DNA from: Pseudanabaena sp. M085S1SP2A07QC
Lineage (GTDB): Bacteria > Cyanobacteriota > Cyanobacteriia > Pseudanabaenales > Pseudanabaenaceae
NCBI GenBank assembly: GCA_020404895.1
Contig: JADBWK010000002.1
Location: forward strand, 1-64,000
Direction: 5' to 3'
Length of the DNA: 64,000 nt
Shown here: piece after piece, positions 17,393 through 27,250 of the stretch
Position numbering within the stretch: the first letter of the stretch is position 1
How the letters are laid out: each line of letters starts with the position of its first letter
Position numbers and translations under genes: made by a program
Notes under the pieces: generated by a model
Databases searched by the model: none
What the model was told of the DNA's origin: nothing
Seen by the model: only the letters and a program-made list of their open reading frames with translations

Positions 17393-20300
17393 ATGGCAAA
17401 AGCGTCTAAACGAGGACAGCAAATACTCAAGGACAAATTGCGTCAGCTTGGACTGTCCCAGACTGCTAGACAAGTCTTAGAAAGGGCTGGATCGATTGGT
17501 GTGGCTAAGCGTTTTTTTCAGGGGGATGATATTCGCCAAGATACCTTCACGCAGATCTGTGAATTTTTGGGTGTGGATTGGCAAGAGGCGATCGCAAGGA
17601 CTCCACAAGTCGATTTAAAAGAGGCGCAGCAAGTTCGTAATTTCTATGGACGTACTGCCGAACTGCAACAGTTAGAGCAATGGGTAATCAGAGATCGCTA
17701 TCAAGTTGTCACCATTTTGGGCATGGGTGGCATGGGCAAAACTTCTCTGGCATCACAACTAGCCCATCAATTAAAAGAAGAATTTGAATTTACGATCTGG
17801 CGATCGCTCCGCAATGCCCCATCTTTTGAGAGCATCCTCACCGATATTTTGCAGTTTCTCTCCCATCCGCAACCGCTTGAACTTCCTGATAATATACCCG
17901 CGCAGCTTGACCTGCTGATGCGCTATCTAGATGCGCGGCGATGTTTACTGGTGATTGATAATTGGGAATCGATTTTGAGCGATCACTATTACTATCGATC
18001 TGGGTTTGAAGGCTATGGCGATTTGATTAGATATATCGGTGAACGTAGCCATCAAAGCTGTTTGGTGATGACTAGTCGCGAAACACCGCCAGAACTATCG
18101 CGCTTGATCGGTGACAAAGTGCGATCGCTGCCTCTATCGGGCTTATCGCAATGGGATGGATTGCAGATATTTGAGCGAGAATCTATTGCTGCAAACGAGG
18201 CGGAATGGCAGGAAATCATCATTCACTATGCGGGAAATCCCCTCGCTCTCAAAATTGTCGCCGCAGGGATTCGTGATTTACTGGGCGGTGATGTTGCTCA
18301 AATGCTAGCCTTAATGCGGGAAGGTGGGCTGACCTTTGGCGATATTCAGGATTTGCTGCATCGGCAATTTCTGAGACTATCGGAAGCGGAGCAGGAGATG
18401 ATGTATTGGCTAGCGATCGCCCGTGAACCAATTTCGGCGCTTAGCTTAAAAGAGAATCTCCTATCGCGAGAATCCAAGCAAAGACTAATCACAACTCTGG
18501 AATTATTGAAAAAGCGATCGCTAATCGAAGTAACGGCTAATGGGTTTACCCTTCAACCTGTGGTAATGGAATATGTTAATTATCAATTCATCGAAAAGAT
18601 TTGTCAGGAGATTAACGGCACTGAACAGAAACTGAATTTGCTCCATAGTCATGCTCTCATGGAAGCTACAGCTAAGGATTATATTCGTGATGCTCAGACT
18701 CGCTTTATTCTTCAATCTGTTGCGGATAAAGTGGACTATCAAGCGATCAACTTGACGCTAAGGAGACTAAAGGCAGAAATTCCATCGAAGCAAGGCTATG
18801 CAGGGGGTAATTTGTTGAATATCCTCTGCTATCTGCATATTGATCTGACGGATTACGATTTCTCTAATTTATCGATTTGGCAAGCTGATCTTAGAGCCGT
18901 GGAACTCCATCGCGTAAACTTCGCTAACTGTGACCTGTCGAAATCAGCTTTTCGAGTCACCTTCAGCAGTGTGATGGCGACTGCCTTTAGTCCCGATGGT
19001 AAGATTTTAGCCACTAGCGATGTTAGAGGATGGATTTATTTTTGGCTGGTGGCTGATGGCAGTCAACTTTTCAAAACTCACGCCCATAACGAATTTATAT
19101 TTGCGCTTGCCTTTAGTCATGATGGTCAGATGATGGCAAGTGGTAGCCTCGATCGCATGATTAAGCTATGGAACGTGCAAACTGGAGAATGTCTGCTGGC
19201 GATGGAAGCCCATGCCCTTGGGGTTGCGAGTCTTGCCTTTAGCCCTGACGATCGCCTGATTGCTAGTTGTGGAGGTGATCGCACCGTCAAGTTAACTGAA
19301 GTCAAGACTGGCAAATGCTTGGTGACTTTAGAAGGACATGAGCAGATTGTGCGATCGGTTGCCTTTAGCCCTGATGGTCAAATGGTTGCCAGTTGCAGTT
19401 TGGATAGCACCATTAAGCTATGGAGCGTGCAAACGGGAGCATGTCTGCGAACCATTGTCGATTCTAGTGCGGTCTATGCCCTCGCCTTTGCGCCCCAAAT
19501 CGATGCGAATAGCTCAGAAGCACAGCTTGCAAGTGCTGGGGAAGATTGCCTGATCAAGATTTGGGATGTTCATACGGGGCAAATCGTGAATGCGATCGCA
19601 GGGCATCAGAAACAGATTTGGGCGATTGCTTTCAGTGCCGATGGTCAGATGCTAGGGAGTGCAGGGGATGATGAAACGGTGAAGCTGTGGTCAGTGAGTA
19701 CGGGTGAAGTAATTAGAACTCTGTATGGTCACAAAAATCGGATTTGGTCGGTTGCCTTTAATCCCGATGCGAAGGCGTTAGTGAGTGGCAGCGACGATCG
19801 CATTGTGAAGTTATGGGATGTGGAAACTGGTCAATGTATTAGAACGATTCAGGGATACCACAAAGCTACTAAGCCTGTTGTCTTTAGTGATGATAGCGAA
19901 CTTCTCTACTCTTTTAGTTATGAAGAACAGAGCATTAGGGTTTGGGATGTCGAGAATACAAAATGTTTAAGAAATTTCGATCTCGGTACATCGGGAGTGA
20001 TGCAAGTTGCCTTTAGCCCTAACCAGCAAACCTTTGCCTGTGGTAATTACGACCATACGATCAAGATATTTGATGCTAAAAATGGAACCTGTTCCCAAAT
20101 CCTCCAAGGACATTCGACTTGGGTGAGATTTGTGATTTTCTCTCCTAATGGCGAAATGTTAATTTCAGGCAGTGGCGATCGCACGATTAAACTTTGGCAT
20201 CTGCAAACGGGAGAATGCATACATACTCTGTACGGTCATGATAGCCCTGTTCAATCTCTAGCTATCCATCCCAATGGTGAAATCCTTGCTAGCGGCAGTT

Positions 20301-20851
20301 GGGATGGCACGATTAAAATTTGGGATCTGCGATCGCATGAATGTCTAATGACTTTAGCGGGACATAGCGATCGGGTGGAAAGTTTAGCTTTTAGTCAAGA
20401 TGGGATGTTGCTTAGCGGCAGTATGGATTACACGGTGAAGTTCTGGAATTTGGCAACTTTTGATTGTGTGAGAACTCTGCAAAGTCAATTTCTTATTTGG
20501 ACAATTGCCCTAAGTCAAACTTCGCCAATTCTGGCGATCAGTGGCAATACTTCAGAGATAAGTCTGTGGAATTGGAATACTAATAGTTATTTGGAACATT
20601 TAGATGGAGAGTTTGGGATTGGCTATATGGGTGATGTGATTTTTAGTGCTGATGGACAGCTTTTAGCTAGTGGCGGTGAAGCTGGGACGAATCGACTTTG
20701 GGATATGCAAACTGGCAAGAGTTTCAAGTTATTGAAAATTCCTAAGCCCTATGAAGATACTAATATTGCTAAGGTAAAGGGATTGACTGAGGCACAAAAA
20801 TCTACACTCAAAGCATTAGGTGCAATTGAAAGTTTTTGTACGAATAATTAG
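17393..20851 (+). CDS. STAND NTPase with NB-ARC domain and 14 WD40 repeats
   Basis: A 1152-residue multidomain protein. Residues 1-75 form a small helical N-terminal module (QILKDKLRQLGLSQTARQVL). Then an NB-ARC-type NTPase has its P-loop at GMGGMGKTS (residues 110-118), a Walker B-like LLVIDNWE and the GNPLALKIVAAGI motif. A few pentapeptide-like units follow (YDFSNLSIWQADLRAV). From about residue 525 there are fourteen WD units, enough for two seven-bladed propellers. Such STAND proteins act as ligand-sensing switches in signalling or defence. The ligand and the output are unknown. The N-terminal module is not a recognised enzyme effector, so the partner may be separate. Confidence 0.88.
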   Translation: MAKASKRGQQILKDKLRQLGLSQTARQVLERAGSIGVAKRFFQGDDIRQDTFTQICEFLGVDWQEAIARTPQVDLKEAQQVRNFYGRTAELQQLEQWVIRDRYQVVTILGMGGMGKTSLASQLAHQLKEEFEFTIWRSLRNAPSFESILTDILQFLSHPQPLELPDNIPAQLDLLMRYLDARRCLLVIDNWESILSDHYYYRSGFEGYGDLIRYIGERSHQSCLVMTSRETPPELSRLIGDKVRSLPLSGLSQWDGLQIFERESIAANEAEWQEIIIHYAGNPLALKIVAAGIRDLLGGDVAQMLALMREGGLTFGDIQDLLHRQFLRLSEAEQEMMYWLAIAREPISALSLKENLLSRESKQRLITTLELLKKRSLIEVTANGFTLQPVVMEYVNYQFIEKICQEINGTEQKLNLLHSHALMEATAKDYIRDAQTRFILQSVADKVDYQAINLTLRRLKAEIPSKQGYAGGNLLNILCYLHIDLTDYDFSNLSIWQADLRAVELHRVNFANCDLSKSAFRVTFSSVMATAFSPDGKILATSDVRGWIYFWLVADGSQLFKTHAHNEFIFALAFSHDGQMMASGSLDRMIKLWNVQTGECLLAMEAHALGVASLAFSPDDRLIASCGGDRTVKLTEVKTGKCLVTLEGHEQIVRSVAFSPDGQMVASCSLDSTIKLWSVQTGACLRTIVDSSAVYALAFAPQIDANSSEAQLASAGEDCLIKIWDVHTGQIVNAIAGHQKQIWAIAFSADGQMLGSAGDDETVKLWSVSTGEVIRTLYGHKNRIWSVAFNPDAKALVSGSDDRIVKLWDVETGQCIRTIQGYHKATKPVVFSDDSELLYSFSYEEQSIRVWDVENTKCLRNFDLGTSGVMQVAFSPNQQTFACGNYDHTIKIFDAKNGTCSQILQGHSTWVRFVIFSPNGEMLISGSGDRTIKLWHLQTGECIHTLYGHDSPVQSLAIHPNGEILASGSWDGTIKIWDLRSHECLMTLAGHSDRVESLAFSQDGMLLSGSMDYTVKFWNLATFDCVRTLQSQFLIWTIALSQTSPILAISGNTSEISLWNWNTNSYLEHLDGEFGIGYMGDVIFSADGQLLASGGEAGTNRLWDMQTGKSFKLLKIPKPYEDTNIAKVKGLTEAQKSTLKALGAIESFCTNN

Positions 20852-20887
20852 TGGTGCACGTCTTCGCTACGCACCACTAATTATTCG
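20841..20887. repeat. Hairpin overlapping the end of the WD-repeat gene
   Basis: 17-base arms (CGAATAATTAGTGGTGC and complement) with a 13-base loop. The left arm contains the stop codon. Confidence 0.75.
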
Positions 20888-21052
20888 ATGGGAAGAGGGT
20901 AGTTTTTACAGTTTTCAAATTGTCAGTTGTAACTTGAAAACTTTTTCATCATACTTTTATGCAATGGCAAAAGAACGCCAATTGTCACGATATAATGGTA
21001 AATCTGAAGAAGTGATCGATGGAGTCCCCCTCAGTTTAGGATCAACCTTAAT

Positions 21053-21421
21053 ATGCTTACCTACTCATTGTTAGAACAGATCTTAATCAAGCTGGGATAT
21101 GCTGTAGATTTTAATCTTCGTTATCATGCAAAATTAACTGCCTTTATTCCCGTTGATGGTTACGAATCAGATATAGAGCTTGAATTTCGGGAAGGCTATA
21201 GCAGCGAATTAGGCGATCGCGAGGCGTTACTCCAACTAGAATGGCTGATGGCTGATGGCGAGAGTTGTCTAGTTTTAGATAGTCATTCTTTGAATGATGC
21301 CGATGAAGCTCCCCATGTATTTTCCACACAAAAGCTAATCTTAAGGAAAGTGTTTGACCAGTTATTACAAGAAATTGCTAAAGTTTCTGACATTGCCTTG
21401 CTTTCATCCCCAAGCCAATAA
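21053..21421 (+). CDS. Hypothetical protein, 122 residues
   Basis: A soluble acidic protein starting MLTYSLLEQILIKLGY, with SDIELEFREGYSSELGD in the middle and a helical C-terminus KVFDQLLQEIAKVS. No signal or membrane segment. AGGATC lies 9 bases upstream of the ATG. A TATAAT hexamer at 20991 could serve as a promoter. HIP1 sites within the frame are used as coding sequence, as in neighbouring genes. Family not recognised; coding status is fairly sure from length and composition. Confidence 0.65.
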   Translation: MLTYSLLEQILIKLGYAVDFNLRYHAKLTAFIPVDGYESDIELEFREGYSSELGDREALLQLEWLMADGESCLVLDSHSLNDADEAPHVFSTQKLILRKVFDQLLQEIAKVSDIALLSSPSQ

Positions 21422-21476
21422 ATTCTATACCAATCCATAAAAGTGTGGTGGCACTTTTGTGAATTAAAATCCAAAC

Positions 21477-21537
21477 ACCACAATAATATCCAAGAACAAA
21501 ATGGCTACGCCATTTTGTTCTTGGATATTATTGTGGT
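21477..21537. repeat. Long hairpin between convergent small genes
   Basis: Perfect 29-base arms with tip GGC-TAC-GCC, directly before the stop of the minus-strand frame at 21538. A family B fragment (ATACCAA at 21427) precedes it. Confidence 0.85.
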
Positions 21538-21783
21538 TTATAAGGACAAGCGAATAAATATAGTGCCATTCCTTATTTTAGAGGATTGGTGGGGCAGATT
21601 CACCGCTCCGTCAATTTTGGTTTTACATATTAAATCGTATAGTCCTAAACAGAATAGAAGATTGATAATTGCATCAGTTAACCCAACTCGCATTGAATCG
21701 AGTGTCGTCTCAAGCCAACGACTGAGTGCATTTTCCTTTTGGTAGATATTTGCGATCGCGCGATCCCATTGATTAAGGATCAT
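21538..21783 (-). CDS. Hypothetical protein, 81 residues
   Basis: Starts MILNQWDRAIANIYQKENAL, with a hydrophobic stretch LTDAIINLLFCLGLYDLI (about residues 35-52) that could be one membrane span. It is divergent from ftsH with 52 bases between starts. The frame uses a HIP1-like GCGATCGC near its start. I do not recognise the family, and the opposite strand is also open here, so it is a tentative call. Confidence 0.4.
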   Translation of the reverse strand: MILNQWDRAIANIYQKENALSRWLETTLDSMRVGLTDAIINLLFCLGLYDLICKTKIDGAVNLPHQSSKIRNGTIFIRLSL

Positions 21784-21835
21784 GGTAAGTTAAGTTTAGT
21801 TAAGAAATTATTTTGAACATCAGGCTCTTTGCTAT

Positions 21836-23722
21836 ATGAAATCTTCTTGGAGAACTGCACTGCTGTGGTTACTGCCCATAGCGATAATAGGCTTTTTTGG
21901 ATGGCAAACATTAGTTGCTCGTCCCGCACCTAGCCGCCCCACTGTAAATGCGGCAAATACCCGCATCGCCTACGGAAGATTCCTTGAATACCTTGATGAG
22001 CATCGGGTACGTAAGGTTGATATTTTTGATGGTGGTCGTACAGCGGTAATCGTAGCAACCGATCCCCAAATTGAAGGCAAAGAGCAACGCGCTAGAGTTG
22101 ATTTGCCATTATACGCACCTGAGCTGATGGATAAGCTCAATGAGGGCGGTATAGATTTAGCAATTTATCCACCTAGCAACAACGGTGCAATCTGGGGATT
22201 TATTAGTAATCTAATTTTCCCAGTTGCCTTAATTGCAGGTTTATTTTTCTTGTTCCGTCGTTCTAATCAAATGGGCGGTCCTGGTCAAGCGATGGACTTT
22301 GGTAAATCCAAAGCACGTTTTGCGATGGATGCTCAGACTGGCGTAATGTTTGATGATGTTGCTGGTATCGAAGAAGCCAAAGAAGAACTACAAGAAGTAG
22401 TTACTTTCTTGAAGAAACCAGAACGCTTTACTGCTGTTGGTGCAAAGATTCCCAAGGGCGTGTTGTTGATTGGTCCTCCTGGGACTGGTAAAACTTTGCT
22501 CGCTAAAGCGATCGCTGGTGAAGCTGGCGTTCCTTTCTTCTCAGTTTCTGGTTCTGAATTTGTCGAAATGTTCGTTGGTGTTGGCGCATCCCGTGTGCGT
22601 GACTTATTCAAAAAAGCCAAAGAAAATGCTCCTTGTATCATCTTTATCGATGAAATTGATGCTGTCGGTCGTCAACGTGGCGCTGGTATCGGTGGTGGTA
22701 ATGACGAACGCGAACAAACTCTCAACCAAATCCTCACCGAAATGGATGGATTTGAAGGTAACTCTGGTGTAATCGTCATTGCGGCAACTAACCGTGCTGA
22801 TGTGCTTGACTCGGCATTATTACGTCCAGGTCGTTTTGATCGCCAAATCGGTGTTGATCCACCTGACATCAAAGGTCGTTTGCAAGTTTTGAATGTTCAT
22901 GCTCGTGACAAAAAGATTAGTCCTGAAGTTTCTTTAGAGGCGATCGCCCGTCGTACTCCTGGTTTTGCAGGTGCTGATTTAGCTAACTTGCTCAATGAAG
23001 CCGCGATTCTTACTGCACGTCGTCGTAAGGATGCGATGACTATGGCAGAAATTGATGACGCTGTGGATCGTGTTATCGCAGGGCTTGAAGGTAAAGCACT
23101 TGTCGATAGCCGTAACAAGCGTTTGATTGCCTATCATGAAGTTGGTCATGCGATCGTTGGCACATTGCTCAAGGATCATGATCCTGTGCAAAAAGTTACC
23201 CTCATTCCTAGAGGTCAAGCGGCTGGTTTGACATGGTTCACTCCTGATGAAGAACAAACTCTAGTTTCGCGTGGTCAAATTCTTGCAAGAATCACAGCTG
23301 CTCTCGGTGGTCGTGCTGCGGAAGAAGCAGTATTTGGAGTTGAGGAAGTTACGACTGGTGCTGGCGGAGACTTGCAGCAGGTAGGCGGTATGGCACGTCA
23401 AATGGTTACTCGTTACGGTATGTCGAATATTGGTCAACTTGCCCTCGAAGGTCAAAGCTCTGAGGTATTCCTCGGACGCAGCATGGGCGGCGGTTCTCAA
23501 TATTCGGAAGATATTTCCGCAAAAATCGATCAACAAGTTCGCGAAATCGTACAGAAGTGCTATCAATCTGCGCTTCAGATTGTGTACGAAAATCGCGCTG
23601 CGATCGATCGCGTTGTCGATCTTCTAGTTGAGAATGAAACTCTCGATGGCGATGAATTCCGTCGCATTGTTTCTGAATACACATCGCTTCCTATAAAAGA
23701 ACGCTTTGTTCCTCAAATCTAA
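21836..23722 (+). CDS. ftsH: ATP-dependent zinc metalloprotease FtsH (FtsH2-like)
   Basis: A 628-residue membrane AAA protease. Residues 1-130 hold an N-terminal span, a lumenal domain and a second span ([21 protein letters not shown]). The AAA domain has Walker A GPPGTGKT, Walker [12 protein letters not shown] and the second-region RPGRFDRQ. The zinc site is HEVGH, with the distal acidic ligand in the GAGGDLQQV segment. Overall wording is very close to the cyanobacterial FtsH2 type, which removes damaged photosystem II D1 protein in the thylakoid. The paralogue assignment is from memory of that sequence. The ATG follows GCTCTTTGCTAT without a strong ribosome site. Confidence 0.96.
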   Translation: MKSSWRTALLWLLPIAIIGFFGWQTLVARPAPSRPTVNAANTRIAYGRFLEYLDEHRVRKVDIFDGGRTAVIVATDPQIEGKEQRARVDLPLYAPELMDKLNEGGIDLAIYPPSNNGAIWGFISNLIFPVALIAGLFFLFRRSNQMGGPGQAMDFGKSKARFAMDAQTGVMFDDVAGIEEAKEELQEVVTFLKKPERFTAVGAKIPKGVLLIGPPGTGKTLLAKAIAGEAGVPFFSVSGSEFVEMFVGVGASRVRDLFKKAKENAPCIIFIDEIDAVGRQRGAGIGGGNDEREQTLNQILTEMDGFEGNSGVIVIAATNRADVLDSALLRPGRFDRQIGVDPPDIKGRLQVLNVHARDKKISPEVSLEAIARRTPGFAGADLANLLNEAAILTARRRKDAMTMAEIDDAVDRVIAGLEGKALVDSRNKRLIAYHEVGHAIVGTLLKDHDPVQKVTLIPRGQAAGLTWFTPDEEQTLVSRGQILARITAALGGRAAEEAVFGVEEVTTGAGGDLQQVGGMARQMVTRYGMSNIGQLALEGQSSEVFLGRSMGGGSQYSEDISAKIDQQVREIVQKCYQSALQIVYENRAAIDRVVDLLVENETLDGDEFRRIVSEYTSLPIKERFVPQI

Positions 23723-23730
23723 AATCTATT

Positions 23731-23772
23731 AAAAAAGGTAGGGTTTGTTCATGAACAGACCCTACCTTTTTT
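23731..23772 (+). terminator. Terminator-like hairpin after ftsH
   Basis: 21-base arms AAAAAAGGTAGGGTTTGTTCA and near complement, with T7 tail, 8 bases after the stop. A family B half-element (ATACCAAAACACGAAATGGC) follows at 23801-23845. Confidence 0.8.
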
Positions 23773-23929
23773 TGTCTAAATATTATGGCAGATAGAACTA
23801 ATACCAAAACACGAAATGGCGTAGCCATTTTGTGTTTTAGTATAATCACACTTGAGTTTAGACTAAAAAAGGTAAGAAAGAGATAAAAACTGCCTAAAGC
23901 AGATAAAAAAGAAAGACATATCTACAGCC

Positions 23930-24252
23930 ATGATTATTGATAAATTACAGAACTTTCGTCAACAGGTATATAGATTTTTAGAGAATGGAAGAGATGAAAT
24001 ATTTGACTTAATGGATGCAGTGTTAACCAGTCCATTAAGTCAAATCATTTGCAGAATTTTCATTGTCAGCAGTATATCGACGGAAATGGTCAAGCCTGTA
24101 TGAATCCATTAAAAGATAGTCGTCCGAGACGGGGAAGGCTTAGACGACTGTGTGTCGAACAAATACCCAAAGATATCCGCCTCTTGCTAGCAGGAGATCA
24201 TACAGGATGGGGAAGAACCCATGCTAAAACCTTCGCTCATCTAGGTAAATAG
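23930..24252 (+). pseudogene. DDE-type transposase, N-terminal remnant with frameshift
   Basis: The frame MIIDKLQNFRQQVYRFLENG ... LMDAVLTSPLSQ runs to about 24040. Dropping one base there gives SFAEFSLSAVYRRKWSSLYE and then RLCVEQIPKDIRLLLAGDHTGW to a stop at 24250-24252. The LLAGDHTGW segment, with its aspartate, matches the first catalytic block of a DDE transposase family common in cyanobacteria. The remaining two thirds of the protein are absent. It is a dead fragment: frameshifted and truncated. Confidence 0.75.
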
Positions 24253-24293
24253 GTGAAGTTAATTAAAGGGTTCGACTGAGATCCTTATAATTA

Positions 24294-24446
24294 ACTGATG
24301 TTACGTGGAATGAAGATTGCCCTCACCCCCCAGCCCCCTCTCCCAGAGAGGAGAGGGGGAGCAAAATCCAGAAAACTCTTGTCCCCCTCTCCCAAAGGGA
24401 GAGGGGCTAGGGGTGAGGGTCTTAGAAACTTCCACGTAACATCAGT
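24294..24446. mobile_element. Family C inverted-repeat element (153 bp)
   Basis: Terminal inverted repeats of 17 bases begin ACTGATGTTACGTGGAA. Flanks read AATTA on both sides (24289-24293 and 24447-24451), a likely 5-base target duplication. Inside are inverted arms of CCCTCACCCC and CCCCTCTCCC type, GC-rich unlike the surroundings. No coding capacity. The rest of the gap, 24452-24735, shows nothing I can name. Confidence 0.8.
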
Positions 24447-24741
24447 AATTAACAGATAAAATTTGGGGATAAAATCGAGTTTCACCAGATTCCCCATATG
24501 AGCGAACCTCTTAAGTCGCGATAAGTCTTCTAAATTCAGTATGCGTGCGAAACGTAGTAAGACGGCTTGGGATCTGGCTTATCTAAAATCATCTCCTTAA
24601 CCTTTGACTTTTTTATGCGGTTGCCATGGGTTGTACATCACGGGACGCAACCTTACAAGCTTGATACTTTTGCGTTATTTTTACTTGGTTGCAAGTCGCG
24701 ATAGAATAAAGAACATCCGAATATTTGATTAGGAGTTGGTT

Positions 24742-26001
24742 TTGATTTCTTCAGCAGCTTTATCTGATAACTTAGAGCGCGATCGCGAACTGGATTTATT
24801 CACGCATCGATCGCATTTTCCTGCTTTAGAAAATCGCACTTACTTTAATTACGGTGGACAAGGGGTGATGTGTGGGGCATCTCTAGATTCGATCACCAAA
24901 AATTTCCGACAAATCGAGGCGCTAGGATGTTTCTCCAATGCCGCAGGGGATTGGATGATGTCCGAATATGATGCGACTAAAGTTGCGATCGCTCAAGAAT
25001 TTCAAGTCAGCCCAAGCACAATTACACTGACCGAAAATACAACCGTTGGCTGCAATATCGCCCTATGGGCAGTGGATTGGCAACAAGGCGATCGCTTATT
25101 ACTTTCAGACTGTGAACACCCTGGAATCATTGCGGGGGCAATCCAAATTCAAAAACGCTTTGGCATCGAAATTGACTATTTCCCCTTAACCAATACCCGC
25201 AATAGTAGCGCTGATGGAAATGATAGCGAGGCAGTTGTTGATCTGTTAGTGCAGCATTTGCAGCCTAAAACTCGGATGGTGATGCTGAGCCATATTTGCT
25301 GGAATACAGGACAGGTTTTGCCTCTAAAGGCGATTTCCAAGGCTTGCCACGATCAAAATGTATTAGTTGCCGTTGATGCTGCGCAGTCGGTGGGTGTATT
25401 GCCATTAAATCTTGCTGATAGTGAGGCGGATTTTTATGCATTTACCACACATAAATGGTGGTGCTCACCGCTTGGATTAGGAGCTTTGTATATTCTTCCT
25501 GAAATATTTGATGAGATCGAGCCAGTATTTGTTGGTTGGCGTGGACTAACAGGGAAATATCCAACTAGCCACAACCCAATTGTGCAATGGCGAAAAGATG
25601 GTGCAAAGTTTGAGGTTGCTAGCTCAACCTATGCTCTTTATGAAGCAATGCGAATTGCGATCGCTCATGCAAATAGTTGGGGGACACAAATGCAACGATA
25701 TCAGCGTATTTGTCAACTAAGCAAAATTTTATGGGAGCGATTAGATGCTTTACCCCATATTGATTGCATAAGGCAATTACCACCAGAATCGGGACTAATT
25801 TCTTTTAAGGTGAATCAAGAGTTAGCGCAAAGTGCGATCGCGAAAAAGCCTCATTCATTAATTGCTAAACAATTAGAATCTGAACATCAAATCTTGATCC
25901 GAGCGCTTCCCGATCCAGATTGCTTAAGAGCTTCCGTTCACTATCTGACTTCCATTGCTGATATTGATCGTCTTGTCTCAATTTTTGAATCGATGAATTA
26001 A
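24742..26001 (+). CDS. Class V aminotransferase-fold enzyme, C-DES (cysteine/cystine lyase)-like
   Basis: About 419 residues, PLP-dependent. The sequence follows the cyanobacterial L-cysteine/cystine C-S lyase C-DES: ALENRTYFNYGGQG at the start, LTLTENTTVGCNIALW, LLLSDCEHPGIIAG, SHICWNTGQVLP and the cofactor lysine in FTTHKWW. C-DES releases sulfur from cystine as a persulfide and can feed iron-sulfur cluster assembly. NifS/SufS-type enzymes are the alternative but carry a different active-site cysteine loop. I start at TTG 24742 because AGGAG (24731-24735) is 6 bases before it. A TTG at 24736 would leave no spacing. Confidence 0.85.
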   Translation: MISSAALSDNLERDRELDLFTHRSHFPALENRTYFNYGGQGVMCGASLDSITKNFRQIEALGCFSNAAGDWMMSEYDATKVAIAQEFQVSPSTITLTENTTVGCNIALWAVDWQQGDRLLLSDCEHPGIIAGAIQIQKRFGIEIDYFPLTNTRNSSADGNDSEAVVDLLVQHLQPKTRMVMLSHICWNTGQVLPLKAISKACHDQNVLVAVDAAQSVGVLPLNLADSEADFYAFTTHKWWCSPLGLGALYILPEIFDEIEPVFVGWRGLTGKYPTSHNPIVQWRKDGAKFEVASSTYALYEAMRIAIAHANSWGTQMQRYQRICQLSKILWERLDALPHIDCIRQLPPESGLISFKVNQELAQSAIAKKPHSLIAKQLESEHQILIRALPDPDCLRASVHYLTSIADIDRLVSIFESMN

Positions 26002-26082
26002 ATCGCCCCTTCCATTTCCTCTCATTAAGATGGTGAGGAATTCAGATTCTCAACTTTCAATTAAATCTATAAAACCTCTGCT

Positions 26083-26685
26083 ATGTCCATATTCTCGCAA
26101 GCTCCTCAACAAAATCCTGATAAAAAAGATCAAACACTATCGCGATCGCAGGTACTAATTGCGATGGCAGTGACTGCAATTATCTTTTTGGGAATCTCTA
26201 AAGGTTGGGTGTACTTAACGGGCATACCGATGGTTCCACTTCGTTGGCAGCCAGAACATGCAGCGATCGGTGCAGTAATAGGGATAGGGGTTGCTTTGCT
26301 GAGTAGCTTAATTTATGAGATTTGGGAAAGCTATCGCATTGCCGCTCAAGAATATCTAGAAATGGTACTTAAACCTTTAGAACCAGTTGATCTAATTTGG
26401 TTAGGTTTATTACCAGGACTAAGCGAAGAAATGTTATTTCGTGGTGTGGCTTTACCAGCACTGGGTATGAATGGAATTGCTTTGGTTATTACCAGTGTTG
26501 TATTTGGGGCGCTACATATGGCAAGTGCCAAGCATTTTTCCTATACAGTTTGGGCGATCGCTGTCGGGATGATGCTTGGAGCCGTCACGATGTATACAGG
26601 CAATCTATTATCGGCAGTAATTGCTCATGTGCTTACCAATTCACTTTCAGGCATCATTTGGAAATACAAACAATCCAAAACCTAA
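26083..26685 (+). CDS. CPBP-family intramembrane metalloprotease
   Basis: A 200-residue membrane protein with about five or six hydrophobic segments. The CPBP (Abi) signature is intact: EEMLFRG at about residues 112-118 (paired glutamates and arginine), HMAS further on, and HVLTNS near the C-terminus, supplying metal ligands. The family includes Rce1-like prenyl-protein proteases and bacterial proteins of mostly unknown substrate. It is codirectional with the C-DES-like gene, 81 bases downstream, and may be co-transcribed. Confidence 0.88.
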   Translation: MSIFSQAPQQNPDKKDQTLSRSQVLIAMAVTAIIFLGISKGWVYLTGIPMVPLRWQPEHAAIGAVIGIGVALLSSLIYEIWESYRIAAQEYLEMVLKPLEPVDLIWLGLLPGLSEEMLFRGVALPALGMNGIALVITSVVFGALHMASAKHFSYTVWAIAVGMMLGAVTMYTGNLLSAVIAHVLTNSLSGIIWKYKQSKT

Positions 26686-26712
26686 AGATGACTCAAAGCG
26701 CCATCTCTAGAT

Positions 26713-26751
26713 AAAGAAGAGGGGCGGCGCAAAGCGCCGTCCCTCTTCTTT
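26713..26751. terminator. Bidirectional hairpin between CPBP gene and hup
   Basis: 18-base arms with one G-T pair, tip GCGC-AAA-GCGC, between two converging stops. Confidence 0.8.
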
Positions 26752-26772
26752 GGGTGATTGCGATAAAACGCA

Positions 26773-27048
26773 TTACTCAACTACTTTTTCTTTGAATTGC
26801 TTCCCAGCCGAGAAAGCAGGAACGCGGGTGGCGGCGATCACCATTTTTTCGCCAGTGCGAGGGTTGCGACCTTCGCGCTCTTGACGATCGCGTGGCTCGA
26901 ATGAACCAAAGCCAACTAAAGTAACGCGATCACCTTCAGCCACAGCATCAACAATTGATTCGAGGGCAGCAGTAACGATCACTTCGATATTTTTCTTGGA
27001 TACGGATACCTTTTCGGCGATCGCATCTACTAATTCACCTTTATTCAC
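26773..27048 (-). CDS. hup: DNA-binding protein HU
   Basis: A 91-residue histone-like protein that bends DNA and compacts the nucleoid. The core GFGSFEPRDRQEREGRNPRTG is the HU beta-arm signature, followed by IAATRVPAFSAGKQFKEKV. I start at the GTG at 27048 (reading NKGELVDAIAEK next) because AGGAG is 9 bases upstream. A longer frame to 27141 would add 31 residues unlike any HU. Monocistronic. Secure family. Confidence 0.95.
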   Translation of the reverse strand: MNKGELVDAIAEKVSVSKKNIEVIVTAALESIVDAVAEGDRVTLVGFGSFEPRDRQEREGRNPRTGEKMVIAATRVPAFSAGKQFKEKVVE

Positions 27049-27215
27049 AGATGTAGCTCCTATGTCGCTTGAGATTAAGACGTAAATTTTCAGGCTTGCT
27101 CTCAGGATTGAAGCGGCGCTTTGCACGAATACAATCCACAAGACGGAATCAATACTACAGCACCTATGTCAGTCGTCAAGCGCTTTTGACAAATTTTTCG
27201 CAAAAGTTTTTAAAC

Positions 27216-27248
27216 CAGTAAAGAATATGGGAAGCATATTCTTTACTG
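27216..27248 (-). terminator. Hairpin after the FHA-PBP gene
   Basis: Perfect 14-base arms CAGTAAAGAATATG and complement with a 5-base loop, directly beyond the stop at 27251 on the minus strand. Confidence 0.75.
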
Positions 27249-27250
27249 AA

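Noticed and set aside
20820..21074. 84-residue frame between the WD-repeat gene and the next gene
   Set aside because: It overlaps the WD-gene stop, runs through the hairpin loop and overlaps the better-supported gene at 21053; composition is not protein-like.
21443..21745. 100-residue plus-strand frame opposite 21538-21783
   Set aside because: It runs through the hairpin at 21477-21537 and is antisense to a slightly better candidate; no ribosome site.
24311..24420. C-rich/G-rich repeats resembling a CRISPR or direct-repeat array
   Set aside because: They form one inverted repeat inside the family C element; there is no regular repeat-spacer pattern and no cas gene.
26773..27141. Longer HU protein starting at 27141
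   Set aside because: The extra 31 residues do not resemble any HU and a GTG with AGGAG at the proper distance gives a standard-length protein.
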